Under the pieces are notes generated by a model that was given only the letters and a program-made list of their open reading frames with translations, had not been told where the DNA came from and searched no databases. A stretch of 53,703 nucleotides of DNA, from positions 1 through 53,703 of the forward strand of contig CAXKVV010000656.1 in assembly GCA_964058805.1 (NCBI GenBank), given 5' to 3'. The first letter of the stretch is position 1; each line of letters begins with the position of its first letter. Both the position numbers and the translations under genes were made by a program. The stretch comes from Schoenoplectus triqueter. Its lineage: Eukaryota; Streptophyta; Magnoliopsida; Poales; Cyperaceae. Of the stretch, positions 34,669 through 46,761 are shown piece after piece.

Positions 34669-35294
34669 TAAAGTATTAAAAACGGGTCAGGTCGGGACGG
34701 GTTTGCACGGATCGGCGGGTCAGGACGGGTCAACGGGTTTTCACGGGACGGGTCCATTTTGGGGGGTTTGGCCGCGACCCGTTCTAGACCCGTCGGGTCG
34801 GACGGGTCAGCGGGGCGAGTCGGGTCGGGTCCAAGGGTGGGGCGGGTCGGGTCGGGTCCAAGGTTTTTTTTTTTTTTCAAAATTCAAAAATAACTCAATA
34901 AAATTCAAATAAATTCTCAAAATTTCCGAAAAATTCAAAAATAATTATTAAGAATATTTAAAATATATAATTATTTATATTTTTTACCAAAAAAATTAAT
35001 TTTTTCCATATTTTTTTGAATTTTTTTGAATTTTTCCGAGTTTGCACGGATTCCTGGGACGGGTCGGGGCGGGTTTGCACGGGTTGGACGGGTCGGGTCG
35101 GGTCGGGACGGGTCCAAAACGGGTCGGGTCTAGTACGGATTTTTTTGAAATTTTTTTGTCCGCCCCCGTGCTAGACCCGTCGGTTCTAACGGGTCACGGG
35201 TTTGACGGGTTGAGTCACGGATCGGGACGGGACGGGTCGCGGCCACGGGTTCAGCGGGTCGGGTCTGACCCGTCCGGATTTTTTTATAACTCTA
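34669..35294. mobile_element. hAT-like MITE with dense GGGTCGGG repeats
   Basis: The left end (TAAAGTATTAAAAACGGGTC) and right end (GACCCGTCCGGATTTTTTTA then TAACTCTA) are imperfect inverted repeats. Flanks TCCTGGCC (34661-34668) and CCCTGCCC (35295-35302) agree at six of eight. Two GC-rich blocks of (A)CGGGTCGGG units surround an AT-rich core. Open frames across it up to 133 codons are repeat artefacts. Confidence 0.6.
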
Positions 35295-35299
35295 CCCTG

Positions 35300-36100
35300 C
35301 CCCGGTGTTGTGTTTTCAATTTTTCATCTCTTGGTCGGACAAAGCGCTCGTTAACCTCAAGTCTTTTCATTCTGGATGCACGCGGTTTACAATCGGATAT
35401 CAATTCGATGCTGAATCTGATTAAAGGGTCCCGCATGTCATAAGGGAAGTTTCCCACCTTGATTAAAAACCGCTATCAGGCAATCATTTTATAATATATG
35501 TACTTCTGCATGAAAAATCAAATCACCGTGCGGTCCCCCACTATAGAGAAAAATAGAATTAGGGTTTTGGTCTTGATTCTTAGACATCAAACCCAAGGTT
35601 GTTAATTAAATTTTCAAAACTAAAAAGGAAGGTTTAATTTTTTAAATTTTAGTTGTACTTGAAAGTTGAAACTTACACCAGCAGTTTCTTATGCCTTTAT
35701 TAATTATGAGAATCCTTTTTTAATGCATCAACCAGTTGGTGATAACTGTTGTTAACCAAGTTGCACGAAAAGTTTTAAGTGAAATCGGACATAAGTACAA
35801 TTATTATTCAATTAAATGGCCCATTTACAAAAGTATAATTTATTCCTTGGAAATTTGGGTGTCACGGCATTAACTACTAAAGTACTAGCCCAATTTCAAG
35901 TGTTAAATGGCACACAATTTCTCAATCAAGAAGTTTGGTAGAGAAGAGAAGTGAGGCTGAGTGGTTGACCGAAGCTTTCTCGACGAATTTAAAAATAGAG
36001 ACAGGGCGAAAGTGCAAAAACCGCAAAGAAACTTCTTGAGTTGTTGTGCTCCAGGTGTATGTAGCCAATACGCTCTTCGGTTCGTGCCCTCTGAAAAAGT
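35300..36100. other. Intergenic DNA upstream of the AGO1 promoter
   Basis: I see nothing specific here beyond ordinary AT-rich sequence and a moderately GC-rich stretch at 35940-36095, where a 70-codon ORF shows no recognisable domain. Confidence 0.4.
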
Positions 36101-36101
36101 T

Positions 36102-36500
36102 CAGTTTTTTTTATATATAATATTCATAATAATTATATTATTAATAATAAGAGAAATAAAATTGAAATTTTAAAAATATGAATGATAGCGCGCTGGAAGT
36201 GACGTGTTCGAGCAAACGTGCCATTAGAAGTGGCGCGTTCGTACAAACGCGCCACTGAGAGTTGCACCAGTTTTTTTTTTTTGTTGAAGTTGGAGTGGTG
36301 CGTTTGTTGAAATTGGAGTGTGATCATGACGCCAGTGAGAAAACACCACTCCCACTAATGTCTTTTAGCATTTTAAAAAAAGAAAAACTAAAAAACGCTA
36401 CTGTCAGTAACGCGTTGTCATTCATATTTTTAAAATTTTGATTTCATAACTCTTATTATTAATAAATAATAATTATAAATATTATATATAACAAAAACAT
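36102..36500. mobile_element. Diverged MULE-like MITE just upstream of AGO1 (copy C)
   Basis: The outer arms ('TTATTAATAATAAGAG', 'AAATTTTAAAAATATGAATG' and their inverted partners) and internal pieces such as AACGCGCCACTGAGAG and GTGGCGCGTTCG match the families at 32341 and 49211. The copy is older: the modules are degraded and no clear 9-bp duplication remains, so the boundaries are approximate. It ends roughly 100-150 bp before the probable AGO1 transcription start. Confidence 0.6.
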
Positions 36501-36599
36501 AAAAAAATTTCCCAACTGCACCTGGTTCCCCGATCCTTTTCTCACTGACAGGAGGTATTGACCCCGTGATCCCACTTGTCAGTAAGAGCAGTCTTTTCT

Positions 36600-38110
36600 T
36601 TTTAGCGAAGTAGGAGCAGTTTCTTCACCGCCCGGTGGGGGGTTATGGTTTTGTCTCAGGTTGTCTTTTTTTACTCCGACTCTCTCCCCCTCCCTCTTTC
36701 AGTCTTTGTCATGCCACTCCCCCTCTACTCCTTTTCGTACAAACTGCTTTCTCTCTCTCCTCCTTTCTCAGAGAAGACGAACGATTTTTTCGTGGTCGAG
36801 TGAGGGTTTTTTGCAGAGCGATTTCGTCTCTGAATCGGCTTCTCACTTCGAGCGTAAGTTCTTCCCTTTTAACTTCATTTTTTTGGTTTTTGTTCGGGGT
36901 GATTTCGTTTATCGATTCTGCATTGTCGCCATGCGTTCAACGAAGAGACAATTACTTTGGAGACTTTCTTTTTATTTTTCTTCTTCTGAAGAAACAATTG
37001 AAGATCGTTGGCTACTAGTGAGTTTGGATATTTTTGGTGAGTAATTTAGTAATATGTCTTGAAGTCGCTGAACAACCAAATTCCAGTAATATATTTTTTT
37101 TCTGAGTTAATTGCAAAAATATCACAGAAAATAATTCCTTGTTCTTTTGGCTAATTTATGAGCTTAATCAAGCGATAGAAGCAGAAACCTTGCGATAGAT
37201 ATTTTTATTATTATTTTTTTCATCGTGTTGCTTTTCGTTTGTTTTTGTTTCCCTTTCTTTGTCATTTCATCAAGAACGTCTAAGGGGACGACATGGAATG
37301 ATGGGATATTTGTCCTAACTTTTACTTATTTCTTTTTCTTTTTTAGTTAATCATCACTTTTGGCTTTTGATTTATGGACTCGGATTGTTTTCTAGATTAC
37401 ACGCGGTCTTATTACAAAAAATGGTTATGATGAAGTTATTAATTAAAACAATATCAAAATCATATATGGAGAAGTAAATAAAAATGTTTTGTTACTAATT
37501 TTACCAGGTATTGCTAATGGTGCTACTTTGGTGCACAGTTTATTGCATTCCTTTGTATACTCCAAGTCCCCAACTGCATGAAATTTAGCAATTCTCCAGA
37601 AAAATTGAATAATCTCCATAAATCAACGTTTACAACATTTACAAGTTGCAAATATGTGATAAAAGTTGATGATATGACATCTTTATTTTGTCATGCTAAT
37701 CAAGTAAGAACTAAGAAGGTCATGTACTGCATAATTAAAAAATTTAGAATGTTTATTGTTTATCATGGGGGAACTGTTTGAAATTACAAAATAATATACC
37801 CTTGACTTTGATTGAGTCTCTTTGTAAGAGCTAGCACTTTCTCTACATATTAATTAATAATTTGTTTTAATATTCACAAAATCCTTGTGAACAGTAGACA
37901 TTGGTTGGTCTAAGTTTATATTAGCTCTCAAAAAAGAAAACTTTAATGTGGAACCTGTACTTTTTTAAATTAATAATCCGCAAAATCTTTGTTTTTAATT
38001 GAGATGCATCTCTGCCTTAGAAGGGTCTAAATTTTTTCTTTCTTTGTTCCCCTTTTCTTTTAACAATTTCCGACATTATCCATTCAGTTATCTGTTACCA
38101 GTCTTGAAGC
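36600..38110 (+). promoter_or_regulatory. AGO1 5' leader with a probable 5'UTR intron
   Basis: A CT-rich stretch at about 36640-36790 looks like a plant 5'UTR. A donor GTAAGT at 36854-36859 and an acceptor AG at 38100-38101, ten bases before the start codon, would remove an intron of about 1.25 kb. A 127-codon frame in this leader has no protein-like features. The transcription start is inferred and no TATA box is obvious. Confidence 0.5.
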
Positions 38111-41100
38111 ATGTCCGAGACTGGCGGTGGTAGAAGGGGACGGGGCCGTGGGGCTCCGCAACAGTCTACAAGAGGTCGGGCTCCATATCAGCAAGGAGCA
38201 GGTCGCAGAGGGGGCAGGGGGCGGGCCCATGTACAGGCTCCTCAGCATTTCCCGTCTCAAGCTCCAGTTCAGCCTCAACAACAGCAGGTAATGTACAGGC
38301 CTGATGTGGTTGGTGGAAGGGGGGCTCGCCCCTACCCTGTGGTTCCCATGAGCCAGCAGGCTCCCGAGCTGCACCAAGCAACGCGTTCTCCATCTCCGTC
38401 TCTACAGTTTCCACTCGAGACTACAGGTCGGTATTGTATTAGTTGGTATTTTAGGTATTTTGTGGATCTAACAGCAAATCTGTTGAAGTAATTTCCTTAT
38501 AATTCTGGTCATGTCTATTCCTAGGACTTTAACATATGAGAAATCTTTTAGGTTTTCAGGTGAATTGGGGAATCAAGATCCAAGATCAAAGGTTTAACAA
38601 ATATTTTGCTGGCTTCTTTTTATGATTTGAAATGGATAAGAATTTTTAGGTAGGTAAGCAGTTGGGATGGTGATGTGAGAATTGCATAGGAAATTTTAAT
38701 TTTTCTTTCTTTCTTTTGCTTTATATTTTTGCTTGGGGGGTTGAGGTTTATGTTAGCCTGTTTCCCCAAGAGGAAAATTTTCTTTGGATCATATTGATGC
38801 TCTGTGAATAGAAATGGTGCCACCAAAAATTTGATGCACAACTTGTATAGAATCATATTAGGGACAAAGGAAAAAAATTGAATTGTGTCTAGGGGTTCAG
38901 GCTTTGTAACTTGTAAGTTTTATAAAGTAATCTATTGTTGAATTCTTTTTCAGATTAACATTCAAAAGAATTCTACTTGTTTGTTGCACAGGGGCTCCAT
39001 CTCCTACACCTCAGGTGGTTGAACAGTTTAAACAGATGTCTGTTCAAGGTGAGGCCAGCTCAAGCTGTGCGGCCCAGCCATTGGGGCCACCTGCACCTGT
39101 ATCAGGCCCAATTGTTCCTGTTTCTTCGAGCAAGTCTATGAGGTTTCCTATGCGGCCTGGGAAGGGCAGTGTTGGGACAAGATGCGTTGTCAAAGCAAAC
39201 CATTTCTTCGCTGAATTGCCAAACAAGGATCTTCATCACTATGATGTTAGCTTCTTACATTTCTCCGGGGATGCACTACCACTTTTAATATTCTTCTTTT
39301 GAGTCGAAGTTGGGGTCAGTACTGAAATATCTCTTGATTGAGATGTAGATGTTTAGTTGTCTTGTCCAATCCAAGATTGGATTAAGATTTGTGAAGTGGG
39401 ATACCATAGCTTAGTTGCATTATCTAGGGTTGTAGCTGATCATAAACTCAGTCTCATTCAGCCCAAATGCAAATCGAGGACATTGACAAGTTTTCCAAAC
39501 TAGTGCTACAGTCAAATATTTAAGGCTCTTTTCTTAGCTTCTTCTGTGTCACAGAGTTATTTTTACATTTGGCAAATATAATTTCTTCCCATATTCAGTT
39601 TATATTGATATCTGCTTGTGTCACCATATCTTAATTTATTTGTATTTCTGTCATCCAACTACAGTATTGTAACTAGCACATCTTCTAACAGGTGTCAATA
39701 TCCCCAGAAGTGGAGTCGCGCATTGTCAACCGCTCAGTGATGCTGAATCTGATCAAAGAGCACAAGGAATCGTACTTGGGAGGCCGCCTCCCTGTCTATG
39801 ATGGCCGCAAGAGTCTCTACACTGCTGGTGCACTCCCTTTCACGTCCAAAGAATTTCAGGTTACACTAATTGATGAAGATGATGGCAGTGGCTCGGCCTC
39901 AGGGTACTAATTGTTTTTTGAAAGCTATATTTTTTTTATTAATTCCTTTTTCATTGGATGTGAATTATGTAGCTGATGTTCGTACTGCAAACCATTGTGA
40001 CCATATTGTGCCTTAATGAGTAGATGATGTTCATGTTTTTATTCATTTTTGTTAATTTACATGCACCTATACCAATCACTGAATGATCCCTACATTTGGT
40101 TTGAAAATTACCTGAAGTACTCATTCTCACCATAATTTGTTTTGGATTTGAGAAGTTGTGGGGTAGTTAGGTACTGTTAGAAAGTTGTGGTACTCTGATT
40201 TCTAACTATAATGTGTTTTGGATTTGAGAAGTTGTGGTATATGTTTCTGGAATTGGATAGAGACAAAAGTTTAATTGGTCCTGTAGGAACGTATATCGAA
40301 CTTTTTGGTCCCTCCATTTAAGATGAATGTTCCTGCCAAGGCATCACCATTGTGCTTCCCAGTTTTTTTTAATAATCCTGTTGGATCTTACGTATCTTTT
40401 GAGGCCATATAGCTTTCTTGCTACACAGGTTTGAGTCAATATACAAAACTTGTATGCTTGTCGTGTTGTCTAGTTTTGTAGATATGCCACTTTATTGGCA
40501 CACCACAAGGTTTGTAATGAATCACAAATATTATCTTAGATATGCCACTTTGTTGCAACACTTGTGAGGTTTGTAATGAATCACAAATATTATAGAGTGA
40601 ATCATACATACACATTTTTATACTTATTTCAGGAGACAAAGGACCTTTAAGGTGGTGATCAAGCTTGCTGCGCGCACTGATCTTCACCACCTTGAGTTGT
40701 TCTTAGCTGGCCGTCAGGCGGATGCGCCTCAAGATGCTTTGCAAGTTCTGGACATCGTCTTGCGGGAATTGCCTACAGCTAGGTATTTGATTAATCACAG
40801 TATTGTTTTAATACAAATCAAGCTTGGCGAAATTGTTCGTTACTTTTACATTTGTTGGTTCTTTACAGGTTTGCATCCATTGGCCGCTCTTTCTATTCTC
40901 CTGGTTTAGGGAGTAGGCAGACACTTGGTGAGGGTTTGGAGAGCTGGCGTGGGTTTTACCAAAGTATAAGGCCTACACAAATGGGGTTGTCACTTAATAT
41001 TGGTATATTACTTTTAAATACATTTTAATTATTACAGTAATGGCTCTGTAGTGTCATCCGTGTGGTAATATAACTTGTCTCACTTTTTTTCCATGTTAGA

Positions 41101-44100
41101 TATGTCATCAACCGCCTTCATTGAACCATTACCAGTGATCAACTTTGTATCACAACTTCTGAATAGGGACATCCAGGGGAGACCTTTGTCTGACTCTGAT
41201 CGAGTCAAGGTATTTCTCACTTGGAATTCTCTCAAGTCGTTATTTCACTTTTTTTTTGAAACTTATCTAAATTTACATTTTTTGTACTTCTTTTTTTAAT
41301 AATTCAGATAAAGAAGGCATTGAGAGGTGTGAGAGTAGAAGTTACTCACCGTGGCAATATGAGGAGGAAGTATCGTATAACTGGGCTGACAGCTCAGGCC
41401 ACTAGAGAACTGATGTAAGCATTTTCCGATGCAAAGTTGTCCTTAAATTTCAAGGAAGAGAATAATGAAACCATGACATATCAATACCGTTCTAATCTTA
41501 AAACACTTTGCATCTACTTGTATGATTATACTTGGTATGAACAATGATATGTGCATAAAACACAACGCACAATTTTCTTTTGCATGATAGTTTTAACTAT
41601 GTTACTGTGAAACAGGTTCCCTGTAGATGAACAAGGCACCATGAAGTCAGTGGTGCAATATTTCCAAGAAACATATGGCTTCACAATTCAGCACACCTAC
41701 CTTCCTTGCCTCCAAGTAGGAAACCAGCAAAGAGCAAATTACTTGCCAATGGAGGTGAGCAGACTTTTTTGTTTCACCCTCTTTTACAAAATTATGCAGG
41801 AACTGAGTCCGTGTGCTTTTGGTAAATAAAAATGATAGGTGTGCAAAATAGTGGAGGGACAGAGGTACACCAAGAAGTTGAATGAGAGGCAAATAACTGC
41901 CTTGCTTAGAGTCACATGCCAGCGTCCTCAAGAAAGAGAGCAGGATATTATGCGGGTAAGTTTTATTTTGGCTTGATATATAATTTTACTGTCACCTCTT
42001 TTTCCATTTTATACTTTTATCTTAAAATGAGCTAATTGTGAAATAGATGGTTGCACTAATCTTGTTTCCTCGCTGTTAGACGGTTCGGCACAATGCTTAC
42101 CAGGATGACCCCTATGCAAGGGAGTTTGGTATCAGGATCAATGATAGGTTGGCGCAGGTGGAGGCTAGAATTTTACCTGCTCCAAAGGTAATATCATGAA
42201 ATGTTATTCATCTCAAGGAACACTTAACCACTTATACATTGGATTTGAAAAGCACGAAAGAAACTTTTGTTTGATAATTCATAACATTGAGTTGCAAATA
42301 TTGACGTTGAAACCATATGAGAAAAGGCCTGCATCATTCTGCTTATTTTAATTTTACTTCTCTTTTTTGTCTTATTACGATTGTTATTATATTTTTGTCT
42401 GGCAGCTCAAGTACCATGACACAGGGAGAGAGAAAGATTGCCAGCCAAGAGTCGGTCAATGGAATATGATGAATAAGGTAATATTGAATTTTAAATTGGA
42501 TTAAATGTCCCTTATCTTATTTGTCTGTTGTTGCTGAAACTGATTAAGTGATTATGAACTTTTTGCATATGTTAATTTTCTCTTCTTTTCCTTGTAATTT
42601 ACAGAAAATGGTGAATGGTGGGCGAGTGAGGAGCTGGATTTGCATCAACTTTGCACGTAATGTGCAGGATGTTGCTGCTCGTGGATTCTGTCATGAGCTT
42701 GCCGTCATGTGTCAAACTTCCGGAATGGCAAGCCCCCCCCCCCCCCCCCCCCCCCAAACCAACACACACACATTTGTCCTGATATATTTTTTAAATTAAC
42801 GAATTCATACAAGCCTTGGTAAAGCTTAATCATGACGTGCTTCAATGCCTTTGATCTTCAGCTTCTTATGGGAATGCTAATAATCTTTATGGGATGTAAT
42901 GTGTAGCATTATTATGTGCTGTTAGTGGACCCTAATCCTGTATAAGATGGTAAACCACCAATTTTAGTTGAAGATAACTCACAACAAAGCAAAAAATAAA
43001 ATTAAGATGGTATGGACAATATTAATTTTAAAATGAGATCAATCCCACTGACTGATGAATTTCTTGTACTGATTTTGAGAAAATCACAGGATTTCTCTCT
43101 TGAGCCAGTGCTGCCTGCTCTGAGTGCACGGCCCGATCAATTGGAACATGCGCTTAATGGCCGCTACCATGATGCATTGGTAAAATTGCAACCTGAGAGG
43201 CGTGAGCTCGACTTGCTTATTGCTATTTTGCCTGACAATAATGGCTCCCTCTATGGTATGTCTTGTCTGCTTTTCTTCCTAACTTTATGCATACCCTTGC
43301 ATCTTTTAAAATGTTGCATATATATAGGTCGTCATGCATACTCCTACACAACATTTTAATAATTGTTTTAGACACTTGCCAATTAGCCAAAGGATGCTCC
43401 TTAGATGAGCAACGGTTGGAAAAAGAATTGTTTTTGGTATCATTGTACAATTACCTGTTAACTGGAGATAAAAAAACCAGTTTAACCTTATGTCTTTCCT
43501 TCCTCCTCTGTAGAAAGCAGATGCTGCTTTTGGAGGGAAAATTTTAAGTGTTATAAATTCTATACAAGTATAAATATCTGAGTGGTTCCTTTTCCTTTCT
43601 TATTTTAATAGGTGATCTGAAACGCATATGTGAGACAGATCTTGGATTGGTTTCACAATGCTGTCTGACGAAGCATGTGTTTCGCATGAGCAAACAATAC
43701 CTTGCCAACGTTGCATTAAAGATAAATGTCAAGGTTTTAAAACAGACAAATGTTTTAAATCCTTCTCTTTTACTTATCTTGAACCTGGACAAATTCATTT
43801 ATTCTTTTGTTTATTTGATTGAAGGTTGGTGGTAGGAATACTGTGCTGGTTGATGCTCTCTCAAGGAGGATCCCGCTTGTCAGTGACAGGCCCACCATAA
43901 TATTCGGTGCTGATGTCACCCATCCTCATCCTGGCGAGGATTCAAGCCCTTCTATTGCTGCAGTATGAATAAAAAGCCTTAAATGTTTTTATTTGTTATG
44001 TAGTCCCTGTGAACTTGTTTGTTTTTTAGATATGATTTGTCTGAAACACAATTGCATTTGTCAGAAACTTGGTCTTGATCACTAGTGGCAGAGTATTATA

Positions 44101-46761
44101 TCCATCTAAGATCACTCTTGAAGCAAACAATGTGATTTAACTTACTCAAATGATCTGGTTACCCTTTGCCTAATATTTGTACCATCTAAGATCACTCTTG
44201 AAGCAAACAATGTGATTTAACTTACTCAAATGATCTGGTTACCCTTTGCCTAATATTTGTATCATCATTTTTTCCTGTCAATTAGGTCGTTGCATCGCAG
44301 GATTGGCCAGAGATTACAAAATATGCAGGCTTGGTCTCGGCTCAAGAACACCGACAAGAGCTGATACAAGATTTGTACAAGGTCTATCAAGATCCACAAA
44401 GAGGTGCTATCAGCGGTGGAATGATCAGGTACAAAATATACTTAGCTACTTCGTCATTTTTTTTTTACAAATAAAACATTTGGAAAATGCCTTACATCAT
44501 GAAACCTGAAAACACAATTTTGTCATAGGGAGCTCCTCGTCTCTTTTAGAAGAGCAACAAACCAAAGACCCCAGCGTATCATATTCTACAGGTAAATTTA
44601 TTTAAGCAGTATTTATTGATCGGAATAGGTTTTTATTTATTTTATTGAGTTCAAGATTCGGGTTGCTAGTGATTAATGATCTCTTGATATCTGTCTACAC
44701 TACCCCAAATGCAGGGATGGAGTGAGTGAAGGCCAGTTTTATCAGGTTTTGCTGCATGAATTAGATGCAATTCGCAAGGTTTGTGTTTTTTCTTATCCTT
44801 GTGTATGGTTTTTAAACAGCGAAATGTACTGGCTCCAGCTGGTATACACCGTCAGCTTCATTTAACACCCTTGTCAAATAAAAAAAAGTACAGAGAATAG
44901 AACTAAAAGATATGACCAAAGTGCCCCTTTCCTTATATTAATGCAAAATTATATATATATATATATGAGTTAGGCTACGGTGCTACGCATAACACGGATG
45001 ATCCATGTGTTACGGACTATTTCTTCGTCTTCAAAGTTCAAATGGTCGATCTGACCGGTCAAAATATTTTTCATATGAAAATCTAGTTGGGATCAAACTT
45101 TATATTTTTTAGAATTTTATACTCTCTTTTAAGATAGCTAGAAAATCACTTGATTTAATTACTATGAGTCACCCAAGATGAGTGATTTTCTAGCTATCTT
45201 AAAAAATAATAAAAAAATATAAAAATATATAAAATTTGGTCCCAACTAGATTTTCATATGAAAAGTGTTTTGACCGGTCGGATGGACCATTTGGACTTTG
45301 AACATGAAGAAACAGTCCGTAACACACGGGCCATCCATGTTACGCGCACCGTAGCTATATATATATATAGAGAGAGAGAGAGAGTTGGGCTATGGTGCTA
45401 TACATAGCACGATCGTTCTCATGTTATAGATCGGTTCTTCATTTTGAAAGTCTAAATGGTCGATCCGAACCGCTCAAAATGATTTCCATATGAATATCTA
45501 GTTGGGGACCAATTTTTATATTTTTTTTAATTTTTTTTACTATTTTTTTTAGATAGTTACAAAATCACTTGATTTTTTTACTATTCTTCACGTCATAATT
45601 TGTGCTTGATTTCAGGCTTGTGCTTCATTAGAGCCAAATTACCAGCCACCAGTAACTTTTGTGGTGGTACAAAAACGGCACCATACCAGGTTGTTTGCAA
45701 GTAACCACAATGACCATTCTTCAGTTGACAGAAGCGGCAATATACTCCCTGGTTGGTGTTTTAATTGATTCTTATGTATTTGTCTTCTCAACCTTCATTT
45801 TATTTTCATTTTTCAAGTAAATCATGATCTATACTTTTTTTTGAATAATGTTGTATCTGGTGATGCAATTTTGAAGGCACCGTTGTTGATTCAAAAATCT
45901 GCCACCCAACTGAGTTTGATTTCTACTTGTGCAGCCATGCTGGTATTCAGGTTTGTGTGTTCCTTTATTTGGGAATGGATCTTGTAATTTCTACAATAGG
46001 TGTTCTTAAATTATCTTGTAGCACCGCAAACTAGACACATTGCATTGTTTTGCTGCATTCTTTTCGAGAGAGATCCAGCTCTCTGTGTCGTTTCTGTTTT
46101 ACAATTTCATCTGATGCATTTGAGGGGTTGGATGGCAAATATTCAGAGCTTTCAATTAATGATACTGTGAATTGTTCTGTTTGTTGATCTTTTATTTTCT
46201 GCACAGGGGACAAGCCGGCCAGCTCACTACCATGTCCTGTGGGATGAAAACAACTTTACGGCTGATGCCTTACAAACACTTACGAACAACCTTTGCTACA
46301 CGTAATTGAAATAATTTATTACTTGTTAATATGTTTTTAGTTTTTTGATACAGCATTTTGTCTGTTTCTGAATTTATTTTGATTTTAATTTTTCAGGTAT
46401 GCAAGGTGCACAAGATCCGTCTCAATTGGTGAGCCTACTGTTTTATGTTAAAGAAATTAAGCCTATTTAGTGTTTGGCATCAGTCTCATCAGTTTCATAT
46501 ATATTGTTAGTTTTTATATATGTGCTTTTTGCAATTTTTCACGCAGTTCCACCAGCATACTATGCTCACTTAGCTGCATTCCGGGCACGCTTTTACATGG
46601 AACCAGAGACATCAGACAGTGGGTCCATGCCTACTGGGCCTCCCGGACGTGGTGTGGCATCAGCTGGTGCATCAAGGTCCTCACGGGTGCCCGGGGCTGT
46701 GCCTGTTAGACCCCTTCCTGCACTTAAAGATAACGTGAAGCGTGTCATGTTCTATTGCTGA
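38111..46761 (+). CDS. AGO1: ARGONAUTE 1-clade slicer protein
   Basis: Twenty-three coding exons (38111-38426, 38992-39245, 39692-39903, 40633-40782, 40869-41002, 41100-41209, 41308-41414, 41616-41754, 41839-41955, 42080-42187, 42406-42477, 42605-42727, 43090-43255, 43612-43733, 43825-43962, 44286-44428, 44529-44591, 44715-44778, 45616-45751, 45877-45950, 46207-46301, 46397-46428, 46547-46761) give 1029 aa. The protein loads miRNAs and cleaves or represses complementary mRNAs. It has a short RG-rich N-terminus (1-45), an ArgoN domain from ~155, PAZ ~356-490, MID, and PIWI to the C-terminal 'VKRVMFYC'. The catalytic tetrad is intact: D740 (GADVTHP), E781, D826 (YRDGVSEGQ) and H966 (YYAHLAAF). 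The MID loop 'PDNNGSLYG' (~662-670) matches AGO1 and predicts a 5'-U guide preference; AGO5 differs there. The N-terminus is shorter than in Arabidopsis AGO1. Intron 12 is GC-AG. Confidence 0.96.
38361..38381 (+). promoter_or_regulatory. miR168 target site in AGO1 exon 1
   Basis: CTCCCGAGCTGCACCAAGCAA pairs with 18 of 21 bases of miR168 (sequence from memory), mismatching at miRNA positions 2, 14 and 21. It encodes the conserved PELHQA stretch (codons ~84-90). In Arabidopsis this site lets AGO1 loaded with miR168 down-regulate its own mRNA. Its presence strongly supports the AGO1 assignment over AGO5 or AGO10. Confidence 0.85.
42733..42755 (+). repeat. 23-base C homopolymer next to a GC splice donor
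   Basis: The tract begins six bases into AGO1 intron 12, whose donor reads ATG|GCAAGC. A short CA repeat follows. The tract length is likely to be unstable or uncertain in sequencing. Confidence 0.9.
44102..44261 (+). repeat. Perfect 80-bp tandem duplication in AGO1 intron 15
   Basis: The unit starting CCATCTAAGATCACTCTTGA occurs at 44102-44181 and again at 44182-44261 with no internal difference that I can see apart from the final base. It ends just before the polypyrimidine tract and acceptor of exon 16. Confidence 0.9.
44949..45360. mobile_element. (TA)n-associated foldback MITE, complete copy, AGO1 intron 18
   Basis: The element is bounded by (TA)n runs on both sides. Left arm 'GTTAGGCTACGGTGCTACGC' ... 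'TGGTCGATCTGACCGGTCAA' is inverted in the right arm 'TTGACCGGTCGGATGGACCA' ... 'GCGCACCGTAGC'. The centre carries the inverted pair AAGATAGCTAGAAAATCACT / AGTGATTTTCTAGCTATCTT. Insertion within TA microsatellites recalls rice Micron-type MITEs. Confidence 0.75.
45383..45588. mobile_element. (TA)n-associated foldback MITE, half copy
   Basis: Immediately after a (TA)n(GA)n tract, the left arm of the preceding element recurs in the same orientation (AGTTGGGCTATGGTGCTATA, 'ATGGTCGATCCGAACCG', 'AAAATCACTTGATTT') but the right arm is missing. The break falls at the element's centre, about 30 bp before the acceptor of AGO1 exon 19. Confidence 0.7.

Noticed and set aside
34668..35443. Pro/Thr/Arg-rich or Gly-rich ORFs up to 133 codons
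   Set aside because: They are translations of the CGGGTCGGG repeats of a MITE and occur on both strands.
14100..36600. An intact LTR retrotransposon or a protein-coding gene in the gene-free interval
   Set aside because: I saw no paired LTRs, no reverse transcriptase, integrase or transposase motifs, and no chain of spliceable exons.
36635..37044. Two overlapping 127-codon ORFs upstream of AGO1
   Set aside because: They lie in the CT-rich leader and intron, giving Ser/Phe/Leu-rich artefacts.
38111..46761. AGO5/MEL1 or AGO10 identity for the Argonaute
   Set aside because: The miR168 site, the PELHQA motif and the [12 protein letters not shown] loop fit AGO1; AGO5 has a different loop and AGO10 lacks the miR168 site.
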